Below are positions 1 to 11,840 of a stretch of DNA of 64,000 bases, piece by piece (position 1 is the first letter of the stretch; each line of letters starts with the position of its first letter). The stretch is from Agrocybe praecox (taxonomy: Eukaryota; Basidiomycota; Agaricomycetes; Agaricales; Agrocybaceae), in assembly GCA_964017145.1 (NCBI GenBank), contig OZ024845.1, forward strand, positions 3,224,001 to 3,288,000, given 5' to 3'. Under the pieces are notes generated by a model, which did no database searches, was not told where the DNA came from, and was given only the letters and a program-made list of their open reading frames with translations. A program made the position numbers and the translations under genes.

Positions 1-746
1 GCACCATAGGCATCACTTTTTCTATAGAAATTCTACTCGAAGAACTTGACCAGGAAATTTCCGCAGAAATAGCTAACTCTGGTCAACAACACTGACAAGG
101 ATGGAGCCAGTATTGCTAAATATCTGCGCTCAAAGCAACTCCTCCGCTCATTGGCTTCACTCTTGTTTATATCGAAGGGTGCGGAGCTACTCGAACTTTA
201 TAAATATGTATATTGGACTTTCATCGTGAACGTGAGCTAATCAATGGTCTTTTGAGCCAATCTTGATTAAAAATCTCAGGTCAGAGACATGAACTGCATC
301 CGCCATCGACATGCAGATGTGTGCTACTGCTGAGCACATGAAACGATGATGTATGCAGCCACCTCGCTATCGCTTACACTGCACGGCCGATTGAAATTCA
401 GGGCCAAGATGCGACATGGTTCGCTTCAGTAGTGAGCCTAGAAATTAGGCAAGCGGTCGCTTCGGGCGCCTGACAGGCTTATCAGTTACAAAACACACAT
501 TCAAAAAACAAAAACAAAACAAAAAACTTACGCCTCGAGGGGACGAAGACGTTAAACATCTGCTCATTTGAGCATTGATGTAGTCAAAATCGTCTTTGAA
601 TCATCATCGGTCAATACAAGGAAGCATACTCATTGCCGACGAGATGGTTCTAGGCATGGTTGAAGGGGCATTTTTCGTTCTCCTGGAAAGCCAGTGTCGA
701 AAAGAAACGTACGCCAGGCATGCTGCGACTGCAGCAATTGTGCCGA
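1..746. other. Gene-free stretch
   Basis: No exon set, RNA gene or recognisable relic was found on either strand. An A-rich run lies at about 500-530. Confidence 0.5.
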
Positions 747-1386
747 TTACCTTGCTCCCGACGACGGAAGTCTCATGTTCAACCTGTGAAGATCATTCAT
801 CTGGGACCACACGAGTAGTAAATCACTCACGACAGAAGTGAAAGGCGACAAAATCGGAATAGTAAAATGCGACGCCCCAATCGCTGACCACCACCTTTCC
901 TGTTGCTTGTGCTGTATCTGCATAGAGTGACGAGCATAATGTGTTGCAAGGTAGATGATAACGACTATCAAGACAGCTGCCAAAGCGACTAGAGCTGTCT
1001 AATGAAAGTCAGGGGATTTAAAAAACGAAACCTGATACAGAACAGACCAAAAGTCTTTCCAGCATAGCATGCTTCTCTCTGTGCTCCTTGGTAAGTGTAG
1101 CCAATTCGCGCTAATCTAGCATCAGCGGAACGGATCTGTTTTGCAAACAATGACCAACTTGTAACTTCATTTCTTGAGCGTGCTCCAAGATCTTCACCTC
1201 TTTCTTGTGACTTTCTTGAGCAGTAAGAAGGGCTTCAGCTCTTAAAGCTCGTGTTGCCCAATACTGTTCTCTTGTTGTCAAAGGTTGCATGGGTGTTGTT
1301 GCATTGGGGTTGGAATAGACAGCTGGACTTGAAGAAGCCAGAGCTAATGTGGCAGACATGGGTCTCTTTAACTTGTTCACGGACAT
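747..1386 (-). CDS. Hypothetical single-pass membrane protein, 3 exons
   Basis: Three exons (1386-1159, 1110-1048, 998-747) join in phase 0 through GT-AG introns of 48 and 49 nt and give 180 aa. Residues 1-40 are Ser/Ala/Pro-rich. Residues 40-98 are a charged, heptad-like helix. One strongly hydrophobic segment follows at about 99-118 (the run AAVLIVVIIYLA), then a polar tail of about 60 residues. I started at the second Met (1386) because the 18 residues before it look like leader sequence; an in-frame ATG at 1440 is the alternative. The layout recalls small coiled-coil plus membrane-anchor proteins common in Agaricomycetes genomes, but I cannot name a family. A tRNA gene starts about 100 bp upstream of its start. 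Confidence 0.65.
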
Positions 1387-1490
1387 GATGGTGGTAGTAA
1401 ACAAGCAGAGTCCAGACAGACCACAGGTTCGTTGTGCCATCTGAGCTCATAAATTGCTGTCTTAGTATATATATATTATCACATAACATA

Positions 1491-1591
1491 TCCCTCTTAG
1501 CTCAGTGGTAGAGCGCGTCACTAGTAACTGGCCCGGTTTATTCCGAACAGTACGAAATGACGAGGTCAGTCGTTCAAGTCGGCTAGAGGGA
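1491..1591 (+). tRNA. tRNA-Thr (AGT), intron-containing
   Basis: The acceptor stem is perfect (TCCCTCT with AGAGGGA). The D-arm is GCTC/GAGC, the anticodon stem CGTCA/TGACG and the T-arm AGTCG/CGGCT around TTCAAGT. The anticodon loop CTAGTAA places AGT at positions 34-36, so it reads ACN threonine codons after A34-to-I editing. A 30-nt intron (1527-1556) sits at the canonical 37/38 position. A T4 run and a T6 run follow within 20 nt. CCA is not encoded, as expected for a nuclear eukaryotic tRNA. Confidence 0.93.
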
Positions 1592-1596
1592 ATAAC

Positions 1597-1609
1597 TTTT
1601 ACATTTTTT
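1597..1609 (+). terminator. RNA polymerase III terminator
   Basis: A T4 run (1597-1600) and a T6 run (1604-1609) follow the tRNA-Thr 3' end by 5 and 12 nt. Confidence 0.7.
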
Positions 1610-2763
1610 ATTTTGAAATTCTCAATTTCGAACATTGAAGCTAATTAAGGATTCTGGAAGAAGCAATAGATTGCACATAATATTGGGTAAAGTGGGCGTT
1701 TTTACACGGTATAAATGCCGGTGTTAGGCCTGAGGCCCAGACCCAGCAGTATATTTCTCGTCATAATTAGTCTGGATGTTGAGGGATGTCGCTCATAAGT
1801 AGATCATTGTCGCATTGAATTCTCACACTTTTGACCCATCTTACAGGGCATAGCACTACCAATTCCAACCTTCTGTCGACGAGTCACCACAAGTGGCTAT
1901 TGAAAACCAGTGTAGAATTCTTTCTAGTCCAGACAATTTTCGAGTATAAAGAAATAAATGATTTCAGTCACACAAGAAGAGGCACGCGCCGCCCCAAGAC
2001 CATAAGTTGAACGTTACAACTTATCAGGAGTACGCGACGCGTTACTTTGAATTTTGATCGGCATCACATGACCACAATTTGATTCGGCAGGATAGTAATA
2101 CGAATGGCTTCCGGTTTGTGACTGGAAGCTTCTTGCCTTTTCAGTCGTCCTTCCAAGTGCGAAATCGAGCACTTCCGAGTCTGGCATCCAAAATGCGGTG
2201 TAATAGTTCTCCTTCAATGATGAAACATTTGCAGGAATCGATACCGTTCTCACGATTCAGAGGTATGTCGATTTTATAAACACAAGAAACCAGGAGCTGA
2301 TAGCACTGGAAATAGATATCTAGGGACGAAGGAGCCAATTCTAGTTTCAGAAAAATCACTCGATTCAGCCCCGCTATGATATCCAACTTATGTTAGTCTC
2401 TACGCGTACGACCGTCCGATGTCGACGTTACTTGTCGTAGTGCTGTACAGTGAAGTGATTTTCGGTTGCGTTCTATCCACTTTCAAGACACACTAAACGA
2501 ATTTAGATGAAGAATATCTACACGTTTCGGATAGGTTTCGGAAGCCTACAGTTCTTGAGCGACGGCCTCGGCCAAGAATCAGAACACGAAACGGCATCGG
2601 TGTTCTTGTACCGGTACGTTGCACCTAAAAATAGGATGATATGATTCAGAATAGTACTAGGTCTTTATCTGAAGAGATAGTATGTGCGAAATTAGGAAGG
2701 GTAGTCCGGTCGGACAAAGACATACGAGAACGTGCTGATGAAAGGTATGCGTAGGAGACCTCA
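1610..2763. other. Intergenic region
   Basis: Only short overlapping ORFs on both strands (about 2014-2386) with no recognisable domain. It holds the promoter of the reductase gene that starts at 2873. Confidence 0.5.
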
Positions 2764-2770
2764 TATAAAA
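2764..2770 (+). promoter_or_regulatory. TATA box of the adenylate-forming reductase gene
   Basis: TATAAAA lies 103 bp before the ATG at 2873 and only 4 bp before an in-frame ATG at 2774. The earlier ATG would therefore probably fall upstream of the transcription start, which supports 2873 as the start codon. Confidence 0.5.
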
Positions 2771-2872
2771 TGAATGTACGAGGAGCTTGGAGGGAGTCTT
2801 AACAACAGAATCCTCAACTACCTGAACATCCTCAACTACATCCTAAACACCAAGCCTCATCCTCAAATAGCA

Positions 2873-5800
2873 ATGTTCCAACTCCCCACTGTTCCTCTTA
2901 CACAAGCTCTTTCCTCAGCGACATTCTCAGCGCCTCCTTTGGATGGATCTTTGACGCTTCCAGAGATATTTGACTGGCACGTCCAACATTCTCCCGAACA
3001 CCCACTTTTCGTGTACGCTCGACAGAATGGTGAACTCCAAACGATCACTTGGGCTCATGCAGGTAGCGCTATGCTGACTGGTGCCAGGCTTGTTCGTCGT
3101 ACGCTGGGCTGGCGTGCAGGAATGGCAGGTACCCCTGTGGTGGGCATACTAGCTGCTTCCGGTGTGTACCAATCAAAAAGATATGTAGGGCTGAGACCTG
3201 GCATTCTAACCTTTGAACCCACAGAAACAATATCGTATTCTACTTTAGAAATGGCAATAGTGAGGGCAGGATATACCGCCTTCCCGATCTCCGTTCGAAA
3301 TTCCCCCGCTGCCGTTGCACATCTGATCAAAAAAGTTGGCGTCAAGCACTTATTTATTGGCCGCGAGCAGGCTATGATTGATCTCAAGGACAAGGCGCTC
3401 GACCTATTGAGCGAGAACGCTGACCAGTCTGTGCCTACATTCTCTCCCATCCCCATCTTTGAGGATCTCTACGTGCCATCTCGAGGCGACGATGATGGCG
3501 ATCTTTCATTTGAGAAGAAAAGTCTTGAAGATATCGCTATGTACCTGCATTCTTCAGGTAGGTTTAAGCAAAATTAAGTGATATACTTTCTAGCTGATCT
3601 CAATCATTCCCTTAGGATCGACGAGTTTCCCGAAGCCAATCGCATGGACTCATCATCATTTACTCCAGTTTTCGATGTATCCCTACTTCGGGGAACGCGA
3701 CTTGACTGGCGTCAATCTCTGTTCGAATGCCGTGCCCATGTACCACACCATGGGAAATGTTCAACTTTTCTGGACAGTGCGTTATTTCGCTCATGTGTGC
3801 CCAAGTAAAATATCCTAATATTCGCTGATCAGGCCTCGATCGGTGTTGTTATCAACACTTATGAGCCAAAGTCTCCTCCTACAATCCCAACTCCTCAGAA
3901 CGCTTTGGAGGGTGCGATGGCCTGTCATTCGGAGCTTGTTCTTTCCGTGCCTTCTATAATTGAGGTATGTACCACTTTATCCTATTCCGACATATTGAAA
4001 AATTAGTAATCTAATGTCTATAGGAATGGTCTCGCACACCAGAATATGTCAAATGGTTGTCAAAAACCAGTGGAGTGGTACGTACTACCAATGTATTTCT
4101 CGCTCACTCATCCCCCTGCTAATTTTAATGATATAGCTCTACGGAGGTGGTCCCCTGGCAAAGTCTGCGGGAGACTACTTGACGTCTCAAGGAGTTCAGA
4201 TAATCAACCTTTATGGCCTGACAGAAACTGGAGCTTTAACCTCTGTCTTACCAGGTGCGATATCTATACTTTGGACGATAAGAGTTTGAGCTGATTGATG
4301 TCTCCGAAAGCCAAATCCGATAGTACAGAATGGGATTTGTTTTGTTTCTCCAAGGTACTCAACATTGAGATGGTACCTCATGGCGATGGGCTTCACGAAT
4401 GTGTAGTTGTGGTGTGTTATTGTACTATTTCTGAGAGGATGCCTGCATTAACCAAGCTCTCATCAGACCAATGCCGTATGTCGACCATCGGTCATCAATA
4501 CTCAAATCAATGGCGTGGATGCGTATGCGACCTCGGACCTTTTCATTGCACACCCCGAGAAGCCCGGATGCTGGACCATGTATGGACGTACCGACGATCA
4601 AATCATGCACAGCACTGGAGAGAAGGTTCGAGCATATTCTGTCCGCTGTATCACACAGTACTTCTAACTAAATTCACGATTTCAGACAAATCCAGGCCCT
4701 CTTGGTGAGCTTGTCATTTTCCTTTAAACATTTGTCTATGGTATGATTCTGACAGTAAAGCGAATACAGAACATATCATTAACCAAGATCCACATGTCAA
4801 ATCGTCTATCATTTTTGGTCGTGGTCAACTCCATGCCGGAGTGATCGTTGATCTTCGACCAGGGTTTGAAATTGACCCCGAGGATAAAAGTCAACTAGAG
4901 GAGTTACGAGACAAAATATGGTTGGTCCCCTTCCCGTTTTTCATCTTGAATCGCAGTCCTAACATTTCACCAGGCCCACTGTTCAACGTATGAACGAGTT
5001 TGCCCCGCAACATTCACGACTGTTCAAAGAGGTATTTATTCATCTGGTGTTCTTCTACTGGTACTAATCATAACATAGATGATCACTGTGGCTAAAGCTT
5101 CGAAGCCCTTCCAATACACGGCCAAAGCTACTCCACGCCGTCAACTTATCATTAAGACCTACGACGAAGAAATCAAAGCACTATACGCTGCCGCGGATGA
5201 AAGCAGCCAGACGAGCGTGCCTCCACCAAAGGCATGGAACGACGAGGAGGCAGTCCTCGATTTTGTTCGCATGGTAGCATCTAAGGTCTTACCGCAGAGC
5301 GTGAAAGATACAGATGATATATTTCAACATGGATGTGATAGGTTCGCTATTATGTGATTCCGCTAGAACCCTTTCTAATCGCACACGCCGTTTTTAGTCT
5401 TCAGGCAACTTGGATCCGAAACACTATCGTCAAAGCATTGCGCGCTTCGACGAGCGTAGATACACAACTGATTAGCGGCAACGTAATCTACGATTACCCC
5501 ACCCTTGCTTCCCTTGCTTCTTTCCTCACAAAAGTGGCAGCTGGATCTACAGGAGTCTCTGGGATCGATGTAGATGTAGCGGGTCGGGCAGCTGTAATGC
5601 GCGCCATGGTCGAGAAGTACACCGTAACAGAGTATCCCATCCACTCGCGTTCTGTGGAGGCAGTCACAAACAATCAGCCCGCATCTGGGGATGTCGTTCT
5701 TGTAACAGGAACAACAGGTGGCTTGGGATGCTACCTCCTCGCAGAGCTGATTTCCAACCCTGATGTTTCGAGAGTGTACGCCGTCAACAGAGGGAAAGAT

Positions 5801-7085
5801 GCGTCGACCCTGCGGGAGCGTCAGAGAAAGGCTCTGGTACAGAGGGGAGTGGAAGCAGACAAACTGTTGGCTTCTGAGAAACTCGTTCTCCTCGCGGCTG
5901 ATACGTCCTCTCCGCACCTCGGGCTATCAGATGACGAGTATGAGCAGGTGAGAAGAATTGATTTCCATATTTGTAGATTATTACTCAATATGGGTGGAAC
6001 AGGCCCGATCATCTGTCACGCATATTATTCACAATGGTATGAGATAATATATCTTTATTATCAGCTACTATTTTCTGATAAATCTCTCAAGCCTGGCCTG
6101 TCGACTTTAATCTTTCTTTGGCTTCCTTCGAGCCTAGTGTTAGAGGCCTGCGCAATCTCATTGAGTTATCATTGACTTCGTCTCGCCCATCCCCTCCTAC
6201 CCTTGTTTTCGCAAGTACCATCGGAATGTTACAAGGTCCGTCACAGCATAAACCTAACATCTCGATTACTTACACCCCCATCTATGATAGGTGTTCACCG
6301 CGAGCCAAATTCATCTATCCCAGAAAAGCCTATCGAGGCGGAACAAGCTGTCGGAAACGGCTACACCGAGGGTAAATGGGTATCAGAAGAAATAATGCGC
6401 TACGCATCGAGAAATAGCACAATGAACACCGTCGTAGTTCGAGTTGGTCAACTCTGCGGAGGCTCAAATGGGTCCTGGAACGTGGCTGAGTGGCTGCCAT
6501 CTCTGGTACAAAGCGCCCAGACGCTTGGATGTCTGCCCACAGATGACAGGGTGCGTGTTATTTCTCTGGCAACAAAAATTAAATATCTAATCTTTTATTT
6601 AATAGAGCGTCGATTGGTTCCCCGTACATATCGCGGCAAAAGTGATGATTGATTATAGATTGGTATCTGGAACGGGAACCCTGGGATCAAGCTCTCTCGT
6701 TCATCTCGTCCACCCAAAACCAAGCTCATGGGCATCCCTTGCATCCGTTGCTGCGCAAGAGCTTTCTGTTCCTCTAGTATCCTATGCTGAATGGCTAGGC
6801 AGATTAGAGAAGGCGGCTACATCAGATCAAGCTGCCGACAACGGAGAGTCAGACAACGGTGTAGAAATTCTTCGCAAAATCCCCGCACTGCGACTCCTAC
6901 CGTTCTATCGGTCGATTTCTTCCACACAGGCTACCGACGGAAATGCTTTTGGTCTCTCACCACTCGCTTGTGAGGAGGCTGTGCGTTTGTCCAAGACGAT
7001 GTCAGACGGTATCCTGCCTTTAGGAGAGAGGGACATCAGGTCATGGATACAGTTCTGGAGGCAGGTGGGGTATATTAGGTCGTAA
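2873..7085 (+). CDS. NRPS-like adenylate-forming reductase (A-T-R), 17 exons
   Basis: Seventeen exons joined by 16 GT-AG introns give 1101 aa. This is the normal length for basidiomycete adenylate-forming reductases, which activate a carboxylic acid as the AMP ester, load it on phosphopantetheine and release it as aldehyde or alcohol. The A domain spans about 15-520, with the phosphate-loop motif SSGSTSFPKP near 206 and NLYGLTETG near 347. The core motif GRTDDQIMHSTGEK follows further on. The carrier domain has DIFQHGCDSLQA with its Ser near 613. The reductase domain begins with TGTTGGLG (NADPH binding, about 716) and keeps the catalytic pair in GYTEGK (Tyr ~880, Lys ~884). All core motifs are intact, so it is probably active. 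Exons: 2873-3161, 3225-3557, 3616-3776, 3833-3964, 4024-4077, 4137-4254, 4311-4411, 4467-4625, 4686-4704, 4770-4920, 4974-5031, 5079-5341, 5398-5947, 6003-6036, 6092-6235, 6291-6550, 6606-7085. No tailoring genes adjoin it; the substrate is unknown. Confidence 0.93.
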
Positions 7086-7637
7086 ACCATAGCAGATGTA
7101 TCGCCAAATATCTTCCTAATTCTAATGAATAGATGTTGTCTACGTAAAGTTTGGATTCATTGACCCAGACGAGGGAAGGCAAACCTAAAAATAGAAAGGC
7201 TGCATTGTGACATGTGTACCTCGAGTCCAAGAAATCCCATTTCTGAGATGATGCACCGCCAAACAGTCTTTAACATTGTCCCCGGGACCCTTTCTAACGG
7301 GTTACAACAGGATTCATTGCGACACCATGCGCAAATTGACAATGATAATAATTCTAAGGGAAACGCGATGATTCATAAAGAAAGACTTGAAAAGTAAAAA
7401 CGTCGGAGTCTCGGACTCTGACTGAACGAACTGTTCTGAGTTATGCCGGGCAGCGGCATCAACTTAGAGATGTTCGGCATTTCGAATGGGTAAATAGTTG
7501 TCCTGGCCCGACCTGCTGAAGCGATTTCCAACTTCCTTCGTTCCACTATGAACATTCATCTTTTCAAGGTTATACAAGCAACATCAGTCTGGCAAAATTA
7601 TACAAACAAATTTACATCTGCTTAGACTTTTGGTCCT
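7086..7637. other. Convergent intergenic region
   Basis: The 3' flanks of the reductase (+) and the secreted-protein gene (-) meet here. No gene seen. Confidence 0.5.
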
Positions 7638-7982
7638 TCATTCACCATCGCAGCTCTGGTTTGCCCTGCAGCACAAGACCTTATTATTCTCTGAGCAACA
7701 CGCACTGTCACCACAGTTTCCTCGGTCCATCTCTGCGTAGCCTGGAGGACACATGTTATCCGAGCAGAAAGGCGCATGGCCTTGCCAGTAGCAACCGAAT
7801 GGTGCTGGGACATCCGATTCACTTCGTTTGCCAAAACCTGATCCTACGGGCGTCTTCATGCGATAAAGGAGAGCTTCAAGGTTGGACATTCCTGCTGTAG
7901 GATCGAGAATCGTCGAGGTAGAGGGTACTGCTGCCGCCAGAGCAGGGAGAACGAGCATGATTACTATAGAAATCGCCTTCAT
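7638..7982 (-). CDS. Small secreted cysteine-rich protein with Kex2 site
   Basis: A single exon of 114 aa starting at ATG 7982 (MKAISIVIML). An in-frame ATG 54 nt upstream would bury the signal peptide, so the inner Met was chosen. Residues 1-18 form a signal peptide ending in ALAAA. Residues 19-53 look like a propeptide that ends in the dibasic Lys-Arg of GFGKR (52-53), a typical Kex2 cleavage site. The remaining 61 residues hold nine cysteines, including two CC pairs and the pattern CYWQGxAPFC that I recognise from secreted fungal cysteine-rich domains. The mature product would be a disulfide-bonded extracellular peptide. Its role (wall, signalling, effector-like) cannot be read from the sequence. 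An odd cysteine number leaves one thiol free or allows a dimer. Confidence 0.75.
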   Translation of the reverse strand: MKAISIVIMLVLPALAAAVPSTSTILDPTAGMSNLEALLYRMKTPVGSGFGKRSESDVPAPFGCYWQGHAPFCSDNMCPPGYAEMDRGNCGDSACCSENNKVLCCRANQSCDGE

Positions 7983-9567
7983 ATTGCTGTACCCAATGTC
8001 GGTATGAAGTTGTCGGTTGGAACCGGTGTTACTCACTTATATTAGTGCCTCGGGACAAGAATCGACTACGAGACGAGCTGAGAAGGGTAATGTCAGGAAA
8101 TGTGTATTCGTCGACTCTCAATGGGCTACTCACAGATGATATGCCTTAGGTGGACTTGAAGGAAGGCAAATCCGTGGAATCCTTGCCGCTCTTATATAAC
8201 CCTCCACCTCCTTATGTTTATATGCCGCAAGCTAGAAGCCATCTTGATGGAACACTGGGGCGAACCGAATTGGCATGCATCGCATACTAGAAGTCTTCTA
8301 CTATGCTATCCTTCAAAATGCCGTTATTTTCTATCAATCAATATCGATTCCCAGCTTGTGCGCCACTCAGTGCGACGTCAATGGATCAGGTACACCGCTA
8401 CCATAGCTTTCCAGGATAAAACGCGGCACTGTTCAAAATATAACCAGATTTACCAGATTACAGAGAAAGAAAAACGAGTTTACAATCCAAGAGCGTACGG
8501 TTAGCTTTGGTAAGTTAATTTAGGAACGTCAAACCCACGAGCATACCTTGAATATATGAATTAGCACTTACCTTTACTCTCACGGGCCGCTGTGAGAGCG
8601 AAACTTACACAAAGTCACGACGATCGAATTGACGTGAAAAAAAAAGGAACTCACCATTAGTATTCACTCGGTTGCGTCGAATTTTCGTCCTTTGCAACAT
8701 CTTGTATTCAAGGAAGTCCGCGTATGCGTGTTTAAACGAAAATATAAGGGTGGTTTATAGTTAGAGATTATCCTCCATTAGATCTGGTAGGTTATAGCAG
8801 ATGCAACGTACTGCGAAAGACACATTGTTCGAAGTTCGAATGTGTTGTTGATATCAGTAGTGCAGAGCCTTGGTCACGGTGAGGCCGCAAATTAATGCGT
8901 TCCTAGGACGAATTAAAGATTAAAAATAAATGAGTCATATACACGCGGGTGCTGACAATCAACACAAAATATGGCCCTGCCGCAGGTTACTGTCACCTGA
9001 GACTTGAGTCCCGACAGTGACTGCTCCTGCGGCTCGCTGGGGGCGATACGTCCCTCTCCTGGATGCCTCGAAACAGATCCAATGATATTCCTCTTGTCCC
9101 TTGCAGGTGCCGCTACAAAGGCGGCGCGCTTTCTTGCGTTGATCCAATCATGCATGAAACTCAGCCAGGAAAAATGATCAAACCGAGTAAGTAGGACTTG
9201 CAGGATTGATGGATTTGGGAGAGGGAAAGTAACTATTGGGAGTGAGGACATGGAAGCCAAGCATGCCTCGGGGTGAGTACTTGGGCGTATATTATTGCTT
9301 TTCATGACACTGACAATTCTATCATTTGTCGAGCTTGGATCCGCCCTCAAGTCCTCTGTCTCTTTGGCTATACTTACCTCGTTGGTGGTTTAAAGTCAAA
9401 GTTCTGTTGTCCATATACTTAGTCTCAATGGCAATCAAGTTCGGTAAGCCATGCCATCTCTTCCTCGTGATGTCCGCACTGACATGTGATTTGGCGTTTC
9501 AATTTTCGATGCTCGCGACTACTAGTACTAGACTGAGACAACAACCTTGACATTAGACACCGCTGTA
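7983..9567. other. Intergenic region
   Basis: Holds the promoter of the secreted-protein gene. Open frames at 8214-8504 (+) and 8913-9350 (-) show no known motif and are not called. Upstream exons of the 9568-10370 relic may lie at its right end. Confidence 0.45.
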
Positions 9568-10370
9568 ATGGCTCAGCTTATTCGCTCCGCGAAGTCTGGC
9601 AGCGACTGGACCCCCAATGAACTCTACGCCTATAACATCTCCATTACACCGGTAGAGCCAGCTGATTTCTTCCAAGGCGCACTGGATCCATCGCTAGACC
9701 ATCTTGATCCCTCAATCCTCACAGTACCAGCAAGTAACTCGAGTGACCCCGACCTATCAGAAACAACCTCGGTTATCTCGACCTCGCCACCCGTCCCTCT
9801 CCAGAAAGCGCAGTCAACGATTTCGCCGCGGCGACTCTGAGGCTTCTGGCCTTCCGTGGACCAACGACGATTGTGAGAAGTCGCTACACCATTCCTCTCG
9901 TGATCTGCTGCTAAATGCGGTCTGCTCAAACAGACGTATGTCTTATCCATCGCCCCAGCACCGTCCTACTCGTCCTTGTTGAAGACAAGACAGCCGTCAG
10001 TAACACGTCCCCGCTTGTCGTTGAGGCGCAGGTTGTGGCAGGGGCAATCGCAGCTTTTCAATCCAACAATGTCAAACGGGAAGAGAATGACCTACCCTCC
10101 CTTGAAGCTATGACTATTCCCTGCATTACCATGTCCAACACCACACCTACCTTTTACCTCGTCCCTGTCACCAAGGCACTGAGCGATGCTGTAATCACTG
10201 GTCAGTATCCTATGGTACAAACTCAGGTCTTGAAGTGCACCACTATCGCAACACATCAAAAGCGGCGCAGCGACGGAATGGCGGACCTAGAATTTCGAAA
10301 GATTGTTCTCAAACGTTTCCTTGCATTCAGGGATCTTGCAAAGAGCCACTGGCAACAGTATATATTTTAG
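9568..10370 (+). pseudogene. Relic of a fungal PD-(D/E)XK-like conserved family
   Basis: Three blocks in two frames match one recurring Agaricomycetes family. The first block begins VMAQLIRSAKSGSDWTPNEL. After a frame change near 9765 comes GYLDLATRPSPESAVNDF. An in-frame TAA near 9912 interrupts it before AQTDVCLIHRPSTVLLVLVEDK, AGAIAAFQSNN and the end at KSHWQQYIF. No intron of plausible length repairs either break. The spacing Asp(17)Glu-Asp-Lys within TDVC...LVLVEDK resembles the D...E-x-K core of restriction-endonuclease-like folds; that is my inference from the motif. The N-terminal exon was not found. It is tail-to-tail with the P450 relic. Confidence 0.7.
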
Positions 10371-10599
10371 CTGTGATGAACTATCTATACAGAGCTATCC
10401 AAACGCATTAAAGTCCTTTCACAAAACGAAAATGAGTCTGCTGCGGTCACTGTGCACGACCTTAAAGAAGTGTCAGTGTCTCAAATGAGGTAAGCCTTCT
10501 GAAATCTAGGTGTAATTATGCAGTTGAATTCATGCAGTTACCTTAAGAAAAAAAGAAAAAAGGTTTTACGTATATCAGAATGATCAATGATAGACTTAC

Positions 10600-11807
10600 G
10601 AGAGATGGTCCATATTCAAATCAGCGGGAGGAACGAATTCAATATTGTCAGCATTTTTGGGAGGGCTGACACTGAAAGTGGATAGAATTTGGGTGGTGGT
10701 GAGGAAGATGGGATGCATGGCATATATACCATACATTTTCCATCACCTAGGCACCCTTGGAGATGGGGTATCCGTTGTAAATGTCGTCGGTCTCCAGACT
10801 GTGTGAAACAAGAGGCAAGGTTGCATTGATAGGGTCACTATATCTCCTTGATGAGCCGCTCAATTGACGTAAAGAAGGGAGCCCTTGTCATCAAGAGTGG
10901 GAAGACAATGAGAACCAATAACAGCATCGATTTGGGTCTAAGCCTTCTTCTGGACCTCAGGGTTCCGTGCCATCATCAGCTGAAATACGCGACTGGTCGT
11001 TACAGTCTGCGATGGTATGCCAGAACTGCGTGCATAATTATGATCAATATAAGAAAACACGTACATTATCAATGGCGCTTAAGTTGTTAAAAATAGAAGT
11101 TGTCAGTGGACTTAGAATTGATTGAATACGTATCGATGAAAAGGGCTGTGATTTGCAGTTCCCTTGTCCTGTGAGAAAGTAATGATACTTTGTGAGCGGA
11201 ACTGTGATAGCGTTTGGCATGCAATCCTTGCTCTAGATCTTTGCCTGCTTATGGAATCTGGCTCCCATATGTTCAGCTCCTGGTTTAGGTCATAATACTA
11301 TACCAGGAAGATATGTATGCCAATGCAGAGAATCAACCAACCATCTACGAGGGGTAGTGGCAACCGAAATTAACTTCACAACGTCCTCCAACGTAAGGGT
11401 CATCCTCTCCACTGGTGCATTTGATACCGTACACGAGCTTCAAGATTAAAGTAGCGGAATTCCTGAATGACCAGCATCAATCCCCGAGACAATTCACGCC
11501 CAAAAAATAACTTACGTTCAAATATGGATATCAAATTTTGCTTGGGAGTCGAGAAAATCCGCAAGGAACATGTTGACGCTAGTTACTTGTTGTTTTCTCT
11601 GCATGCTTTGTGAAATTGACCGTATTTCAGGAACAAAACGGAGGTGGTGTGACGCCCGACCAACTCCCCAGCCATGACCTTCCAGGAGAAAACATATCGC
11701 AAAGAACACGGTCGCGTGCTACATATAGACGACCGTTTTTCAAACAATTCCGTGATAGCTTCGAGCGTGTTCAAGAATTCACGTCCCAGTATCCTGTAGT
11801 CTGACAT
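10600..11807 (-). pseudogene. Cytochrome P450 relic
   Basis: Read from 11807 downward, P450 blocks appear in order but in changing frames and with stops. An N-terminal block (TELFEKRSSICSTRP) is followed by LKLVYGIKC and ISVATTPRRWLVDSL. Next comes PEVQKKA, then TAG, then TQIDAVIGS from the post-I-helix region. LPTLDDKGSLLYVN is followed by TGA. The post-K-helix block HSLETDDIYNGYPISKGA leads up to a final short fragment. The I-helix threonine motif is degraded and no heme-binding cysteine loop (FxxGxRxCxG) is present before the homology ends near 10600. At least five stops or frameshifts make it non-functional. The motif set resembles the large multigene P450 families of Agaricomycetes. Confidence 0.8.
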
Positions 11808-11840
11808 TCGGTCCTGTAAACGCGTTTATATTCTTCAGCG
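11800..11840. repeat. 41-bp element, arm 1 of an inverted pair
   Basis: Its reverse complement matches 15262-15302 with 2 mismatches in 41. Both copies translate, in the shared frame, to LKNI[NS]AFTGPNVR. It overlaps the N-terminal edge of the P450 relic. Confidence 0.7.
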
